DNA from: Desertifilum tharense IPPAS B-1220
Lineage (GTDB): Bacteria > Cyanobacteriota > Cyanobacteriia > Cyanobacteriales > Desertifilaceae
Reading direction: 5' to 3'
Assembly (NCBI RefSeq): GCF_001746915.1
Contig: NZ_MJGC01000016.1
Coordinates: 62,001 to 126,000 of the forward strand
DNA: 64,000 nt
The translations under genes were made by a program, and so were the position numbers. Below the pieces are notes generated by a model that saw nothing but the letters and a program-made list of their open reading frames with translations, was not told where the DNA came from and did no database searches. This document shows, piece after piece, positions 7,999-16,933 of this stretch; positions within the stretch are counted from its first letter, which is position 1, and every line of letters begins with the position of its first letter.

Positions 7999-10434
7999 CT
8001 AGTTTGAGCCTTGTAGAGCTTGTTGCAAGGTTTCTAGACACTTCCGAGTCTCTATAGTGTCAAGATGCCACTCGCCTAATGTGCGTTCAGAAATTTCTAG
8101 TGCTTCTTGCAATTTTCCTTCAGCTTCAGCATAACGTTCTTGATGAGAGTACAACATTGCTAGGTTGTAGAGGTGTGTGGCTAGTTGAGGATGGTGTTGT
8201 ACAAGCAATCGTCGATCAATGTCGATAGCTTGCAAATAGCGGGGTTCCGCTTCGCTATATCTTTTTTGGAAGCAGTACAGCAGCGCCAAGTTATTGAGGT
8301 GGGTAGCCAGTTGAGGATGCTCCTTTGGTAAGGAGTAATCGATATGAAGAGCTTGCAAATACAAACTTTCTGCCTTACTGCATTTCTCTTGAGCATAATA
8401 CAATCCTGCTAAGTTATTGAGGTCAGTGGCAAGATCGGGATGGTTTTTAGGAAGCGATTGCTGATCGATGTAGAGAACTTCTAGAAATAGGGGTTCGGCT
8501 TCGATATATCTTTCTTGAGCGCGGTACAACTGTGCTAGGTTACTGAGATGGGCAGCAAGATGGAGAGGGTTTGTGGAGAGCGATCGCCGATCAATCTTGA
8601 TCGCTTGCAAAAGTAGATGTTCTGCTTCTCTATGTTTTCCTTGGGCGCGGTACAACTGAGCCAAATTGTTGAGGTTGGCGGTGATAGAGGGATGATCGAT
8701 ATCCAAACGCTCTTCGGTCTTATCTAAGCATTGCCGATACCAAGTTTCCGCTTGGGCGTAGAGTCCTTGACCTTGGTAAAATCGCCCTAGACCATTTGCA
8801 GGCCAATCAAAATCTTCATCGCTGAGGCAGCCTGTTAGGCAATCGGCAACTTCTGCAAGGTGGGGAATGTAGGGAGTCAATTCTAAGATTAAATCGCGAG
8901 TGGGTTGTTGAGGAATCTGCTGGGCAATGTCTAGCATGACGTGAGCAAAAGCGGCTTTGAATTGCTGCTGTTCCTCCGTTTCCGCCAGCTTCATTTGACA
9001 AAACTCCCGAATTAGGGGGTGTAGCTTGTAGAGTCCCTTATCCTGACGTTGCAACAGATGTAGGGATACTAAATTTTCATCCCGCGTTTCTTCCAACTCC
9101 TCCGCATCCATCTCTGATAGACACTTTTCCACCAACTCCCAAGGAATCGGCGCAAGGGCAAAAACGCCTAACATCAACATCACCCCTCGCGCTGTCTCAT
9201 CGAGTTCATCCCAACTCAACTCAAACGCTGCTGGGATACTCACCGGGTTCGTTATATCTGCATCTGGTTTATTCAGCGCCAAGTGTTCTATGCGCTTTTT
9301 CTCCAACCCTCGCAGCATCTCGGCTAAAGCTAACTTCGGCTTGCGGGCCAGATATCGCCCCACCAACTCCAACCCCAAAGGCAAATAACCCAACCACTGA
9401 CACAGCCTTCTGGCTTGCCAAGGTTCCGCCAGCAGCCGTTCTCGCCCCACCAACAACGCCAACAACCGCAACGCATCCCGGCGCGGTAACACCCCCAAGG
9501 GCAACTGCTGCACCTTCCGTCCCCCCAACCCCTGGCGGCGCGTAGTAATGACAACCTGAAACCGAGCGGGTAAAATCTCCAGATAGGGCTTCACCTCGCC
9601 ATAGTCCGCCACATCATCCAAAATCAATAAAGCCTTACCAGCATCCCAATGCTGCAAACAATACTCCACCTGCCGCACCGGATCTTGCAACTGCTCCGGT
9701 AAGGCAAAATTGGGATAACGGGCAATGGTGAACTGAATCAACTGCGCCGCCAAATCTCCTCCCCGGAGAAAGAACCAATACACGCCCCCTGGATATTCCC
9801 CCAGGTAGCGCCGCCCGTATTGAATCGCCAGTTCCGTCTTCCCCACGCCTCCCATCCCCGCGATCGCAGAAATGGCAATCCGGCTATTATTCTGCAACAA
9901 CTGATAAAGTTGCCCCAGTTCCTCCTCCCGCCCAATAAACTCATCGGGGTTAATAATTCCCTTGCACCCCAAATTACTATAGGGCGCAGGCTGCGGCAGC
10001 GTTTCAGCAGAAACCGGGCGCGTCTTTGCGGCCGCTTGCTTCGACTTCTCCGGGCGGCGCTGTTCCCACTCCAAATCGAACCTTTTCAGGTTTTCTGCCT
10101 TATCCCGGTGCCACAGACGTAGCGTAAAATGCCACTCATCCGACCCTTTAGGCTGGGTGCGATGGTCTTCTAGAATCTTGAGATAATCCTTTAAACGATG
10201 AATGGCTTCCCGTATTTGATGAGGAGCCAATTCCCCCTGATAGCGATCCTTAACCGTGAGTTCTTCCAGATAGCGCCGCTTGGCTTTCACCACTACCTGC
10301 GTCTCGCCCTGCCAGTTAAACTCAATCTTAATCGAGTCGCCCTCTTCGTATTCATTATCAAGATAAGCAAGCAACCCCTCAAAGAACCGCTTCACTCGCG
10401 CTTGCACATCAGAACCAAGAGAACGTCTAGCCAT
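7999..10434 (-). CDS. NB-ARC STAND ATPase with C-terminal TPR array
   Basis: An 811-residue signalling-type protein. Residues 1-130 form an N-terminal domain I cannot name, probably the effector or its adaptor. Residues 165-480 form an NB-ARC NTPase: GREEEL entry motif, Walker A GMGGVGKT (193-200), Walker B LLILDDV, and a downstream GLPLGLEL-like helix. From about residue 540 come some six kinesin-light-chain-type tetratricopeptide repeats, each with the pattern LNNLAxLYxxQxxYxEAExL. Proteins of this class are NTP-gated switches; relatives act in phage sensing or in regulated cell death, and cyanobacteria carry many. It stands alone, with no obvious protease or nuclease gene next to it, so its output is unknown. 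Confidence 0.9.
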   Translation of the reverse strand: MARRSLGSDVQARVKRFFEGLLAYLDNEYEEGDSIKIEFNWQGETQVVVKAKRRYLEELTVKDRYQGELAPHQIREAIHRLKDYLKILEDHRTQPKGSDEWHFTLRLWHRDKAENLKRFDLEWEQRRPEKSKQAAAKTRPVSAETLPQPAPYSNLGCKGIINPDEFIGREEELGQLYQLLQNNSRIAISAIAGMGGVGKTELAIQYGRRYLGEYPGGVYWFFLRGGDLAAQLIQFTIARYPNFALPEQLQDPVRQVEYCLQHWDAGKALLILDDVADYGEVKPYLEILPARFQVVITTRRQGLGGRKVQQLPLGVLPRRDALRLLALLVGRERLLAEPWQARRLCQWLGYLPLGLELVGRYLARKPKLALAEMLRGLEKKRIEHLALNKPDADITNPVSIPAAFELSWDELDETARGVMLMLGVFALAPIPWELVEKCLSEMDAEELEETRDENLVSLHLLQRQDKGLYKLHPLIREFCQMKLAETEEQQQFKAAFAHVMLDIAQQIPQQPTRDLILELTPYIPHLAEVADCLTGCLSDEDFDWPANGLGRFYQGQGLYAQAETWYRQCLDKTEERLDIDHPSITANLNNLAQLYRAQGKHREAEHLLLQAIKIDRRSLSTNPLHLAAHLSNLAQLYRAQERYIEAEPLFLEVLYIDQQSLPKNHPDLATDLNNLAGLYYAQEKCSKAESLYLQALHIDYSLPKEHPQLATHLNNLALLYCFQKRYSEAEPRYLQAIDIDRRLLVQHHPQLATHLYNLAMLYSHQERYAEAEGKLQEALEISERTLGEWHLDTIETRKCLETLQQALQGSN

Positions 10435-10608
10435 CGCCTTTCAGCAAAAAATTTGACTCAAAAGTTTGGGGCATCCCCAAGATTTTAACTACCCCAAACT
10501 TTCTCTATCCCCCATCCTAATCAGCCCTTGGGGAAATGTCGATGGCGCATTGATTTGTCGCACGACCCCAAACATAGCCTGGCGTCATACCAAGTTGAGG
10601 CCAGTCAA

Positions 10609-10788
10609 ATGTCCAAGCAGCAAGTAATTCTGACGATCAAGTTTCTTCTCCCCGTCGCGATCGAGCGCCTGTTCCCCGGTGTCGGCTTGGGAATTGGGGC
10701 GCTAATTTACCTCTACGATCTAACCACCCTCAACCCCCCTCACCCTCCTAGAAAACTGATGTATGCACGGCGAGGAAACCGGAGTTAA
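10609..10788 (+). CDS. Possible small single-membrane-segment protein
   Basis: A 59-residue frame with one hydrophobic stretch (residues about 8-32, including LFPGVGLGIGALIYLYDL) and a basic tail. It lies in the roughly 400-base gap between two minus-strand genes and is the only plausible coding frame there. No clear ribosome site is visible and an earlier in-frame start exists at 10528. It could be a chance frame; confidence is low. Confidence 0.3.
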   Translation: MSKQQVILTIKFLLPVAIERLFPGVGLGIGALIYLYDLTTLNPPHPPRKLMYARRGNRS

Positions 10789-10792
10789 AAGT

Positions 10793-10853
10793 TCCCATCC
10801 CCCCATCCCCCCATCTCCCCATCTCCCCATCCCCCCATCTCCCCATCTCCCCT
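10793..10853. repeat. Tandem octamer array (CCCCATCT / CCCCATCC)
   Basis: About seven head-to-tail copies of an 8-bp C-rich unit run directly into the stop codon of the SPOR-domain gene (complement strand). Same family as the G-rich array at 6.5 kb, in the opposite orientation. Confidence 0.85.
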
Positions 10854-11991
10854 AGGGGCGATAAATTTGGGCCGAGATCCCTTGGGCTTGGAGTTCATCA
10901 ACGAAGGCTTGCGCGCCTGCGGTGTCGTCAAATGCCCCTAGTTGAATTTGAGTCCCTTGGTTAAATTGGCGCAGATAGGCATCGGGGACGACCTCGCGGA
11001 CTCGTTCCAGAGAGGCTTCGCCGTCGTAATTGGCGATCGCATACACCAAGCCATCATTCTCAACCGGGGCGACAGCTACGGGTTCAGAGGGCGCGATCGC
11101 ACCGGGAGAAGACGCCACTGGAGTCTGAGGGCTAGGCGTTGGCGGTAGCAGCAATGAGGAGAGGGGGGGTTGGGTGGTAACGGGGGGGTTGCTATCCATC
11201 CCGCGAGGCACTACCGTTGCTGGGGGTGGACTCGGAGAGGCAGCTACTGGGGAAGGACTCGGAGAACTCGGCGTTCGTTGCAGAGAACTCAGAGTATCGA
11301 GGTTCACATCTTTAAATTCTTGGTTCGCCAGGTTGGGCGCTTGGGGTAAGGCGGTTGGACTCGGAGAAGCTTCGGTTGCAGGAGTCGCTAAGAGCGGGTT
11401 ATCGGTGGAGTCGGGGGAACGTCGCGCCAGCAGATGATTGAACAACGAGGGGTTTTTCAACGCATAGCCTAGGGTAGCGCTGACTAAGAGCAGCAGCAGC
11501 ATTGCACCCAGGCTGAGGGGCGTTAATAAGCCATCTACCCAGGAACTCCGGGGCGCGGGTTCGGCGTCGGGTTCGTCGTTGAGGTTTTTGAGCAGTTCCT
11601 CTGAGGACTCTAAGTAATCTTCGGGTTCCGGCGAGGGGGTTTCGGTGAGTTGGGCTTCCGGGTTAGCTGGGGGCGAAGATAGCACTAAACTGCTGCTGGC
11701 TTCGACGGGTGCGGGCGGTTCCGGTGCGGGGGGTGCTGTTTCGGGAACTGCGGTTTCGGTTTCGGGTATTGGGGGGGCGCTGAGGGTAATCAGATCCAGG
11801 GGTTTGCGCGGTTGATGCCGTTCGAGTCCGCGAGGAGGCGGTAACGGATCGCTGGACTTGGCTCGGCGATAGCGGATCAGTTCGTCTTCAAGCTGAACGT
11901 CTAGGCTCCCTAGAGCCGATTGTAGGGCAGAATGCAAGGGAGGGGTTTGTGAGGTTTGGCCGGGTAAAGCTGCGAGGGAACGTTGACTCAT
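10852..11991 (-). CDS. Membrane-anchored SPOR-domain protein
   Basis: A 379-residue bitopic protein. Residues 1-150 are a charged, Pro-rich cytoplasmic region, one membrane helix follows (roughly 155-178), then a low-complexity Ser/Pro/Thr linker, and the last 70 residues form a SPOR-like domain (LVYAIANYDGEASL ... IQLGAFDDTAGAQAFVDELQ). SPOR domains bind denuded peptidoglycan glycan strands at division sites, so a role in septal wall metabolism is likely. I start at the ATG at 11991, 12 codons after the first possible one, because the upstream residues look unlike a protein start. It is divergent from the DUF721 gene. The family fit is good; the exact partner is unknown. Confidence 0.85.
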   Translation of the reverse strand: MSQRSLAALPGQTSQTPPLHSALQSALGSLDVQLEDELIRYRRAKSSDPLPPPRGLERHQPRKPLDLITLSAPPIPETETAVPETAPPAPEPPAPVEASSSLVLSSPPANPEAQLTETPSPEPEDYLESSEELLKNLNDEPDAEPAPRSSWVDGLLTPLSLGAMLLLLLVSATLGYALKNPSLFNHLLARRSPDSTDNPLLATPATEASPSPTALPQAPNLANQEFKDVNLDTLSSLQRTPSSPSPSPVAASPSPPPATVVPRGMDSNPPVTTQPPLSSLLLPPTPSPQTPVASSPGAIAPSEPVAVAPVENDGLVYAIANYDGEASLERVREVVPDAYLRQFNQGTQIQLGAFDDTAGAQAFVDELQAQGISAQIYRP

Positions 11992-12129
11992 CAGAGGACT
12001 CCTTAGAGCGATCGCGCAGAGGCGCAAGTTCGGTAAATCAGTTCAGGGGTGACACTCCTGAGCAGGGGATTAATTTAGTTTATCCCTGAAACCCACCCGC
12101 GATTTAGCCGCGTACTGGATAGGTTTATT

Positions 12130-12699
12130 ATGTCGTTTGATTCTATCGATCGCGTTTTGCACCAGCTTCAAGCTCGCAATACCTGGCAGGCGTACCAGCA
12201 GTTTCGCTATTTATGTCACCTCTGGGAAAAGGTGGTTGAACCTGCGATCGCTGCCCAGACGCGACCCGTTGCTGTCACCCGCGAGGTTTTGCAAGTCGCA
12301 ACATCGAGTTCTGTGTGGGTACAGGAATTGAAGTTTAAACGCTATCGGATCTTAAAACAGTTGAATCCTCATCTGTCAATTCCCTTAAAGGATATTCGCT
12401 TTTCTACAGCCTATTGGCGATCGCCTCGCCTGGGTTTGGAGGGGTTAGAAGCCAACGATCCGCAAAGCTTATGGCAAAATCACCCCTCGCGCTTGCCCGA
12501 AACTAGCCTGCAACCGCCCTTAGCCTTGCCTTCCCCTCCCCAAACTCCCCAGCAGGCGTTCCAACAGTGGCGCGATCGCGCTCAGTGGCGATCGCGTCAT
12601 TTACCCTTGTGTCCCCAATGTCAGGCCCCGACGCCGCCGGGAGAGTTGGAACGTTGGGCAATGTGTGCTTTATGTGCGGCGCATCAGTGGCAGCAATAA
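12130..12699 (+). CDS. DUF721 (DciA-like) protein with C-terminal zinc ribbon
   Basis: The first 100 residues match the DUF721/DciA family, with the typical pattern of a helix ending LWEKVVEP, then VLQVATSSSVWVQEL and a helix KRYRILKQLN. In other bacteria DciA helps load the replicative helicase. Here a Pro-rich link leads to a C-terminal CPQC ... CALC pair that should bind one zinc, an extension common in cyanobacterial members. The 189-residue length suits the cyanobacterial form. It is divergent from the SPOR-domain gene, 138 bases apart. A replication role is inferred from the family. Confidence 0.8.
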   Translation: MSFDSIDRVLHQLQARNTWQAYQQFRYLCHLWEKVVEPAIAAQTRPVAVTREVLQVATSSSVWVQELKFKRYRILKQLNPHLSIPLKDIRFSTAYWRSPRLGLEGLEANDPQSLWQNHPSRLPETSLQPPLALPSPPQTPQQAFQQWRDRAQWRSRHLPLCPQCQAPTPPGELERWAMCALCAAHQWQQ

Positions 12700-13037
12700 G
12701 GGCGAGTCACCGTATAAATACGGAGATTACTATTGAGAAATAGCAATAAGTTTCACGATTTTTTTAATGCAGAATAGGTTTTCTGCTTTGGTGTTTTTCT
12801 TGATCCCCACCCATTTATCGCTTAAAAGTAATGGTCTGCCCATAGACCCATGCAAGTAGCATTCTCATCAAGTGTATCTAACTTTAAACCAAAAATAAAG
12901 AAAAAGTAAAAGTTATAAAATCCTCAAGAAAGCTAAAAGCTAGGCAGAATCATAACTTGATAGGGATTATTTAAACAATCGCGATGACGCAAAATTAGAT
13001 TAATAAATCGCGAACACTTATCCCGATGAGGATGCCC
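12700..13037. other. AT-rich intergenic region with weak hairpins
   Basis: No gene is visible. Shortly after the DUF721 stop come a small hairpin (CCGTA/TACGG, 12710-12723) and an imperfect stem around 12726-12747, followed 12 bases later by seven T's, a weak terminator candidate. The right part is AT-rich and must include the promoter of the Cys-rich gene; AGGA at 13029-13032 sets its start. No other structure stands out. Confidence 0.45.
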
Positions 13038-13376
13038 ATGAAAGCCTTGAACTGCACAACTTCTGCTTGTCGGCACTGTCGGCACTTTACACCTGAAGGA
13101 CGGCGAGGAGGGCACTGTCAGCAACTGGGCGTTCTGGTTAGAGGGAGTTGGAAAGCTTGCTCTTTAGCAATGCCAGCTTTTGCGCCATCTTGGGAAGGCT
13201 TAGAAGGCATTGTGCTGTGGCCCGCAAACGGGTTAAACGATCGGGAAGTCCTTCCTTTAGAATGCTGCACCATAGGCTGCTCGGATCTCAATACTCCGGA
13301 ACATCCCATTCATGAACCTGAACCGGAGAAAACCCCGACAAGCCGAACCTTGCAGCATTTGAAAATCCTAGTTTAA
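13038..13376 (+). CDS. Small Cys-rich protein, possible metal-binding
   Basis: A 112-residue protein with eight cysteines: CTTSAC, HCRHF, GGHC, KACSL, ECC and GC. The arrangement C-x4-C-x2-C...C-x14-C near the N-terminus suggests zinc or Fe-S binding. I start at 13038 because AGGA sits 5 bases upstream; two in-frame ATGs (13026, 13032) precede it but overlap that ribosome site. It resembles small Cys-rich proteins I believe to be widespread in cyanobacteria but cannot name. A strong bidirectional terminator separates it from menB. Function unknown. Confidence 0.7.
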   Translation: MKALNCTTSACRHCRHFTPEGRRGGHCQQLGVLVRGSWKACSLAMPAFAPSWEGLEGIVLWPANGLNDREVLPLECCTIGCSDLNTPEHPIHEPEPEKTPTSRTLQHLKILV

Positions 13377-13453
13377 CTAGAGGGCGATCGCAGTTTCCCC
13401 TCTGTAAAACGAATTTTAATTAGCTTTTTGGTTCCCAATAAATCCACTCACGT

Positions 13454-13491
13454 AAAATCGCCCACTAGTTTAAAGCTAAGGGGCGATTTTT
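13454..13491. terminator. Bidirectional terminator between Cys-rich gene and menB
   Basis: A perfect 10-bp stem (AAAATCGCCC / GGGCGATTTT) with a 17-base loop, flanked by A's on the left and T's on the right, so it can end transcripts from both strands. It sits between two converging genes. Confidence 0.85.
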
Positions 13492-13576
13492 ACCATTAAA
13501 TCCAGAATCTCTTCAGAATTGAAGCCCCAATTTCCAACAGGCAATTGAGTATCTTTACTTATCCCAAAACCCTAAA

Positions 13577-14410
13577 CTAGGGCAACCAAGGATATTGACG
13601 AAAATTTGGCGATCGCTTTTCCAAAAACGCCTGCTTCCCTTCCGCCCCCTCCTCCGTCATATAGTAAAGCAGCGTCGCATTACCCGCCAATTCCTGTAAC
13701 CCGGCTTGTCCATCGCAGTCAGCATTAAACGCCGACTTCAAACAGCGGATCGCGATCGGACTTTTATCTAAAATCTCATTAGCCCACTGAATGCCCTCCG
13801 CCTCCAACCGTTCCACAGGCACCACGCAATTCACCAAACCCATCTCCAACGCCTGCTGCGCGTTATATTGCCGACAGAGAAACCAAATTTCCCGCGCCTT
13901 CTTCTGTCCAACCACCCGCGCCAGATAACTCGCACCAAACCCGCCATCAAAACTCCCCACCTTGGGCCCCGTTTGTCCAAAAACCGCATTATCCGCCGCA
14001 ATACTCAGATCGCAGATTAAATGTAAAACATGACCGCCCCCGATCGCATATCCCGCCACCAAAGCAATGACCACTTTCGGCATCGACCGGATCAACCGCT
14101 GCAAGTCCAACACATTTAAACGAGGAACCCCAGCCTCATCAATATATCCCGCCTCGCCCCGAACGCTCTGATCGCCCCCAGAACAAAACGCATACTTGCC
14201 ATCCGTATGCGGCCCCGCCCCCGTAAACAGCACCACCCCAATGTTAGAATCTTCCCGCGCATCGCAAAACGCCTCGTAAAGTTCAAACACCGTTTTCGGG
14301 CGAAACGCATTCCGCTTGTGCGGGCGGTTAATGGTAATTTTCGCCATCCCATCCCATTTGTGATACAGGATATCTTCGTAAGTTTTGACCGTTTGCCAGT
14401 TCGCTTGCAT
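13577..14410 (-). CDS. menB: 1,4-dihydroxy-2-naphthoyl-CoA synthase
   Basis: A 277-residue crotonase-fold enzyme that closes the second ring of the naphthoquinone head group, converting o-succinylbenzoyl-CoA to dihydroxynaphthoyl-CoA. In cyanobacteria this serves phylloquinone, the secondary acceptor of photosystem I. MenB hallmarks are visible: the loop with [14 protein letters not shown], the oxyanion-hole region [13 protein letters not shown], and the C-terminal [12 protein letters not shown], which inserts in the hexamer. The length is typical. It lies on the same strand as menD but a plus-strand island of about 3 kb separates them. Assignment is firm. Confidence 0.97.
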   Translation of the reverse strand: MQANWQTVKTYEDILYHKWDGMAKITINRPHKRNAFRPKTVFELYEAFCDAREDSNIGVVLFTGAGPHTDGKYAFCSGGDQSVRGEAGYIDEAGVPRLNVLDLQRLIRSMPKVVIALVAGYAIGGGHVLHLICDLSIAADNAVFGQTGPKVGSFDGGFGASYLARVVGQKKAREIWFLCRQYNAQQALEMGLVNCVVPVERLEAEGIQWANEILDKSPIAIRCLKSAFNADCDGQAGLQELAGNATLLYYMTEEGAEGKQAFLEKRSPNFRQYPWLP

Positions 14411-14474
14411 AGAGGGTAGGTTATTTAAATGCCCTAGGCATTTTACCCCGCAGCCAGACTGAGTTATTGATGAG

Positions 14475-15599
14475 ATGCGATCGCCTCCCCTAAGTATTGG
14501 ATTATTTGCTGGTGCCTTTGGCTTAGACTTAGGGCTAGAACAAGCTGGCTTTCAGACCGTTAGCCTGGTGGAAAACGAACCCGACGCCGTTAAAACCATC
14601 GCGCTTAACCGTCCCCACCTCACCGAAAGCGCCATTCCCAGAGACATTCGCCAAGTAGACGCCGTCACCCTCCTCGCAGAAGGCGGACGAGTCCTCAACC
14701 TCAGTAGACCCCTCCATCCGGGAGAAGTAGACCTAGTAACGGGCGATCCCCCTTGTCAACCCTTCAGCACAGCAGGAAAACGCGGTTCAGTCGGCGATCC
14801 GCGAGGTAGCCTATTTATGGACTTCATTCGCTTAATTGAGGCTATTCAACCCCGCTTTTTTATTATGGAAAATGTCCGGGGTCTGCTTTCTGCCCCCATC
14901 CGCCACAGAAGCCACAACCAACGCGGAACCGGGTTTGCCCCCCTAGAACCCGATGAAAAAGCAGGTTCGGCCTTGCAAGTGGTTCTCGCCGAAATGCGCC
15001 GCATTGGGTATCAAATTAATTATGGTCTGCTGAATGCCGCAGATTATGGCGTTCCCCAAGTTCGCCAACGCGTCATTTTTATCGGTTCTAGGGAAGGCGA
15101 GGCCGTAACGCTTCCCCAACCCACGCATCATCGAGAAGGTTTGCAAGGTTTACCCCAATGGAGAACCCTAAAAGATGCCCTAGCTAATTTGCAAGAAGAT
15201 GCGCCAGAATATGTCCCTTATTCTGAAAGCCGCTTGCAATATCTGCGTCTCTTGAAAGCCGGACAAAATTGGCGCAACCTCCCCCCGGAATTACAACCCG
15301 CCGCAATGGGTGGGGCCTACCATTCAGGCGGCGGTAAAGTCGGCTTCTATCGTCGGTTAGCCTGGGATGAACCCGCACCCACCATCACCACCAGCCCCCA
15401 CCAAAAAGCTACCGATATGTGTCACCCGGAAGCCCTACGCCCCCTCAGCATCCGAGAATGTCAAGCCATCCAAACCTTTCCCCAAGATTGGATTTTTCAC
15501 GGTTCCATCACTTCTAAATATCGCCAAATTGGTAACGCCGTCCCCGTATTATTAGCAAAGGCGATCGGTGAAAATATTTATAAAGCTTTTTCCTTGTAG
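14475..15599 (+). CDS. C5-cytosine DNA methyltransferase
   Basis: A 374-residue enzyme with the standard m5C methyltransferase motifs in order: SAM loop ([16 protein letters not shown]), catalytic GDPPCQPFS (C94), [17 protein letters not shown], and the C-terminal [13 protein letters not shown]. The target-recognition region lies between motifs VIII and IX and does not reveal the site. It is divergent from menB (64 bases between starts) and followed by an AT-rich gene of unknown function that could be a cognate restriction enzyme. Alternatively it is an orphan enzyme; several cyanobacteria methylate the HIP1 core CGATCG with an orphan m5C enzyme, but I cannot tell which site this one uses. 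Confidence 0.93.
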   Translation: MRSPPLSIGLFAGAFGLDLGLEQAGFQTVSLVENEPDAVKTIALNRPHLTESAIPRDIRQVDAVTLLAEGGRVLNLSRPLHPGEVDLVTGDPPCQPFSTAGKRGSVGDPRGSLFMDFIRLIEAIQPRFFIMENVRGLLSAPIRHRSHNQRGTGFAPLEPDEKAGSALQVVLAEMRRIGYQINYGLLNAADYGVPQVRQRVIFIGSREGEAVTLPQPTHHREGLQGLPQWRTLKDALANLQEDAPEYVPYSESRLQYLRLLKAGQNWRNLPPELQPAAMGGAYHSGGGKVGFYRRLAWDEPAPTITTSPHQKATDMCHPEALRPLSIRECQAIQTFPQDWIFHGSITSKYRQIGNAVPVLLAKAIGENIYKAFSL

Positions 15600-15620
15600 C
15601 AAGAGTAGTGATTGACTGGA

Positions 15621-15668
15621 GCAGTGTTTATTTATAGAATGGTAGTCAATACTATTGAAAAACACTGC
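15621..15668. promoter_or_regulatory. Inverted repeat ahead of the gene following the methyltransferase
   Basis: A perfect 9-bp inverted repeat (GCAGTGTTT / AAACACTGC) with a 30-base spacer ends 8 bases before the start of the next gene. It could be an operator or a hairpin that masks the ribosome site. The evidence is symmetry and position only. Confidence 0.35.
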
Positions 15669-15675
15669 CTTTAAA

Positions 15676-16512
15676 ATGTATATAAACGCTTTTGGGTATA
15701 TAAATAATAATTGGGAATTTCGCTTAACAAACAACGGTTCAAGACCTATTGCTACAGCGTTTGGTTGCAGTTGGGATGATATCCCTAGTATATATTTTCA
15801 TTGTTATGAAAATGATGATCCCTATATTGATTCTCCAGCACTTAGCGCTAGCTTTAAAACGGTGTACTGTAGCAATATTGAATTGATTAATTGCCCCTTA
15901 GAAGAAGATCATCAAACGAAGGACTGTAACAATATTAGATTGGGGGAATGGCCCAATATTGACGATTACACCTCACAAGAAGAGCGTGAAGCAAAAATAG
16001 TGTGGCAGATTGGGTATGAGTTGATTTCTCTAGTTAATGGTGCATTCTTACTATTTGATGACAATTTCCGTAAAGTGGAAATAGCTGAATTACGCCATAA
16101 TGGAAGTTTAATGCCATATTGTAATAATTTGAAGAGCATGAAAATGCTAGGGAAACCTGATATACCTGAAGAAATAATTCAAGCTCAACTCACCTCAGAG
16201 ATGGATGATCGTCTAAAATTAATTCACAAAGCCACCGAAGACGAAGGAGTATGGCGAATACTAAAGTATTTTGAAATGGGGAAAGACTGGGCGACATATT
16301 TTAAAATATTTGAAACAATAAAGAAAGGCAAAAAGTTTACAGATGAAGAAAAAAGGTTTAAAAAAACTGCAAACAACTATTCATTATCTGGTATTAATTC
16401 TCGTCATGGATTTAAACCAGTAGAGATTAAACCACCCTCGATGACAATTGATGAAGCACATATTTTTATTCGTAACCTAGCCAAAGAGTACCTTATGAAT
16501 AAAATTAAATAA
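15676..16512 (+). CDS. Unrecognised protein beside a DNA methyltransferase (possible restriction partner)
   Basis: I do not recognise this 278-residue protein. It is clearly more AT-rich than its neighbours and uses codons such as ATA and AAT freely, a sign of horizontal origin. The N-terminal half looks beta-rich (WEFRLTNNGSRPIATAFG; pairs such as YENDDPYID), the middle is helical (EIVQAQL-like segment, then LIHKATEDEGVWRILKYFE) and the C-terminus is Lys-rich. No PD-(D/E)XK, HNH or GIY-YIG motif is evident, so a restriction role rests only on the adjacent methyltransferase. I prefer the ATG at 15676 to a TTG seven codons earlier. Confidence 0.75.
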   Translation: MYINAFGYINNNWEFRLTNNGSRPIATAFGCSWDDIPSIYFHCYENDDPYIDSPALSASFKTVYCSNIELINCPLEEDHQTKDCNNIRLGEWPNIDDYTSQEEREAKIVWQIGYELISLVNGAFLLFDDNFRKVEIAELRHNGSLMPYCNNLKSMKMLGKPDIPEEIIQAQLTSEMDDRLKLIHKATEDEGVWRILKYFEMGKDWATYFKIFETIKKGKKFTDEEKRFKKTANNYSLSGINSRHGFKPVEIKPPSMTIDEAHIFIRNLAKEYLMNKIK

Positions 16513-16572
16513 TCTGCTTCTACCCGGCTGTCGAAAAGTTATTTTTTAGTAATCTCTAGGATTGCCTACCGC

Positions 16573-16604
16573 GCAAATAGCCATATTTGCTAGACTATTA
16601 GCAA
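16573..16604. promoter_or_regulatory. Overlapping inverted repeats upstream of the antitoxin gene
   Basis: Two nested palindromes lie 24-55 bases before the antitoxin start: GCAAATA / TATTTGC (4-base loop) and TTGCTA / TAGCAA (6-base spacer), sharing the TTGC. Toxin-antitoxin operons are usually autorepressed from such sites, which makes an operator likely. Confidence 0.45.
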
Positions 16605-16627
16605 CATTTAGCAGTCAGTGAGAATCT

Positions 16628-16855
16628 ATGCGATCGATTGCACAACTGACAGAAGAACTTCTATCCCTGCCTAGCGCATCAAGAGCGATTTTGGCTGAAA
16701 AGCTAGTAGAAAGTTTAGAATTTGATACTGACCTGACAATTCAGGCTGCTTGGACAACTGAGGCGAAGAAACGACGCGATGAAATCCGAGAGGTTTTAGT
16801 AGAAGTTATTCCAGGGGATGAAGCTTTAGCGCAAGTGAGGCGACTGCTTGAGTAA
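16628..16855 (+). CDS. Addiction-module antitoxin (RelB/ParD-like, short)
   Basis: This 75-residue protein has the pattern of a common small antitoxin family: a helix with ELLSLPSASRAILAEKLVESLE, then a charged C-terminal helix. Such proteins wrap and block a RelE/ParE-type toxin encoded directly downstream. Here the downstream frame keeps only the first 18 codons of such a toxin, so this antitoxin seems to be left without its partner. Inverted repeats upstream fit autoregulation. The family call is fairly secure; a residual role, for example cross-talk with the next pair, is open. Confidence 0.75.
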   Translation: MRSIAQLTEELLSLPSASRAILAEKLVESLEFDTDLTIQAAWTTEAKKRRDEIREVLVEVIPGDEALAQVRRLLE

Positions 16856-16908
16856 TAAAGTATATATTTCATCCTGAAGCAAAGCTACGTTTATTAAAAT
16901 ACCCTTAG
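16852..16908 (+). pseudogene. Remnant of a RelE/ParE-type toxin
   Basis: Overlapping the antitoxin stop by four bases (GTAATA) is a frame reading VIKYIFHPEAKLRLLKYP and then TAG. The YIFHPEA segment is the typical start of small RelE/ParE toxins, which run to 90-100 residues. Only about 18 codons remain before the stop, so the toxin is truncated and surely inactive. Confidence 0.6.
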
Positions 16909-16933
16909 TTAGCCGGAGTTAGGATAATATTAT

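Noticed and set aside
7839..8057. 72-codon plus-strand frame between oxidase and NB-ARC genes
   Set aside because: Low-complexity Pro-rich sequence, overlaps the 3' end of the NB-ARC gene, no ribosome site.
658..10434. NB-ARC gene and nuclease-FtsK operon as one defence locus
   Set aside because: They are separated by the alternative oxidase gene, its terminator and two repeat-filled gaps, so cotranscription is not supported.
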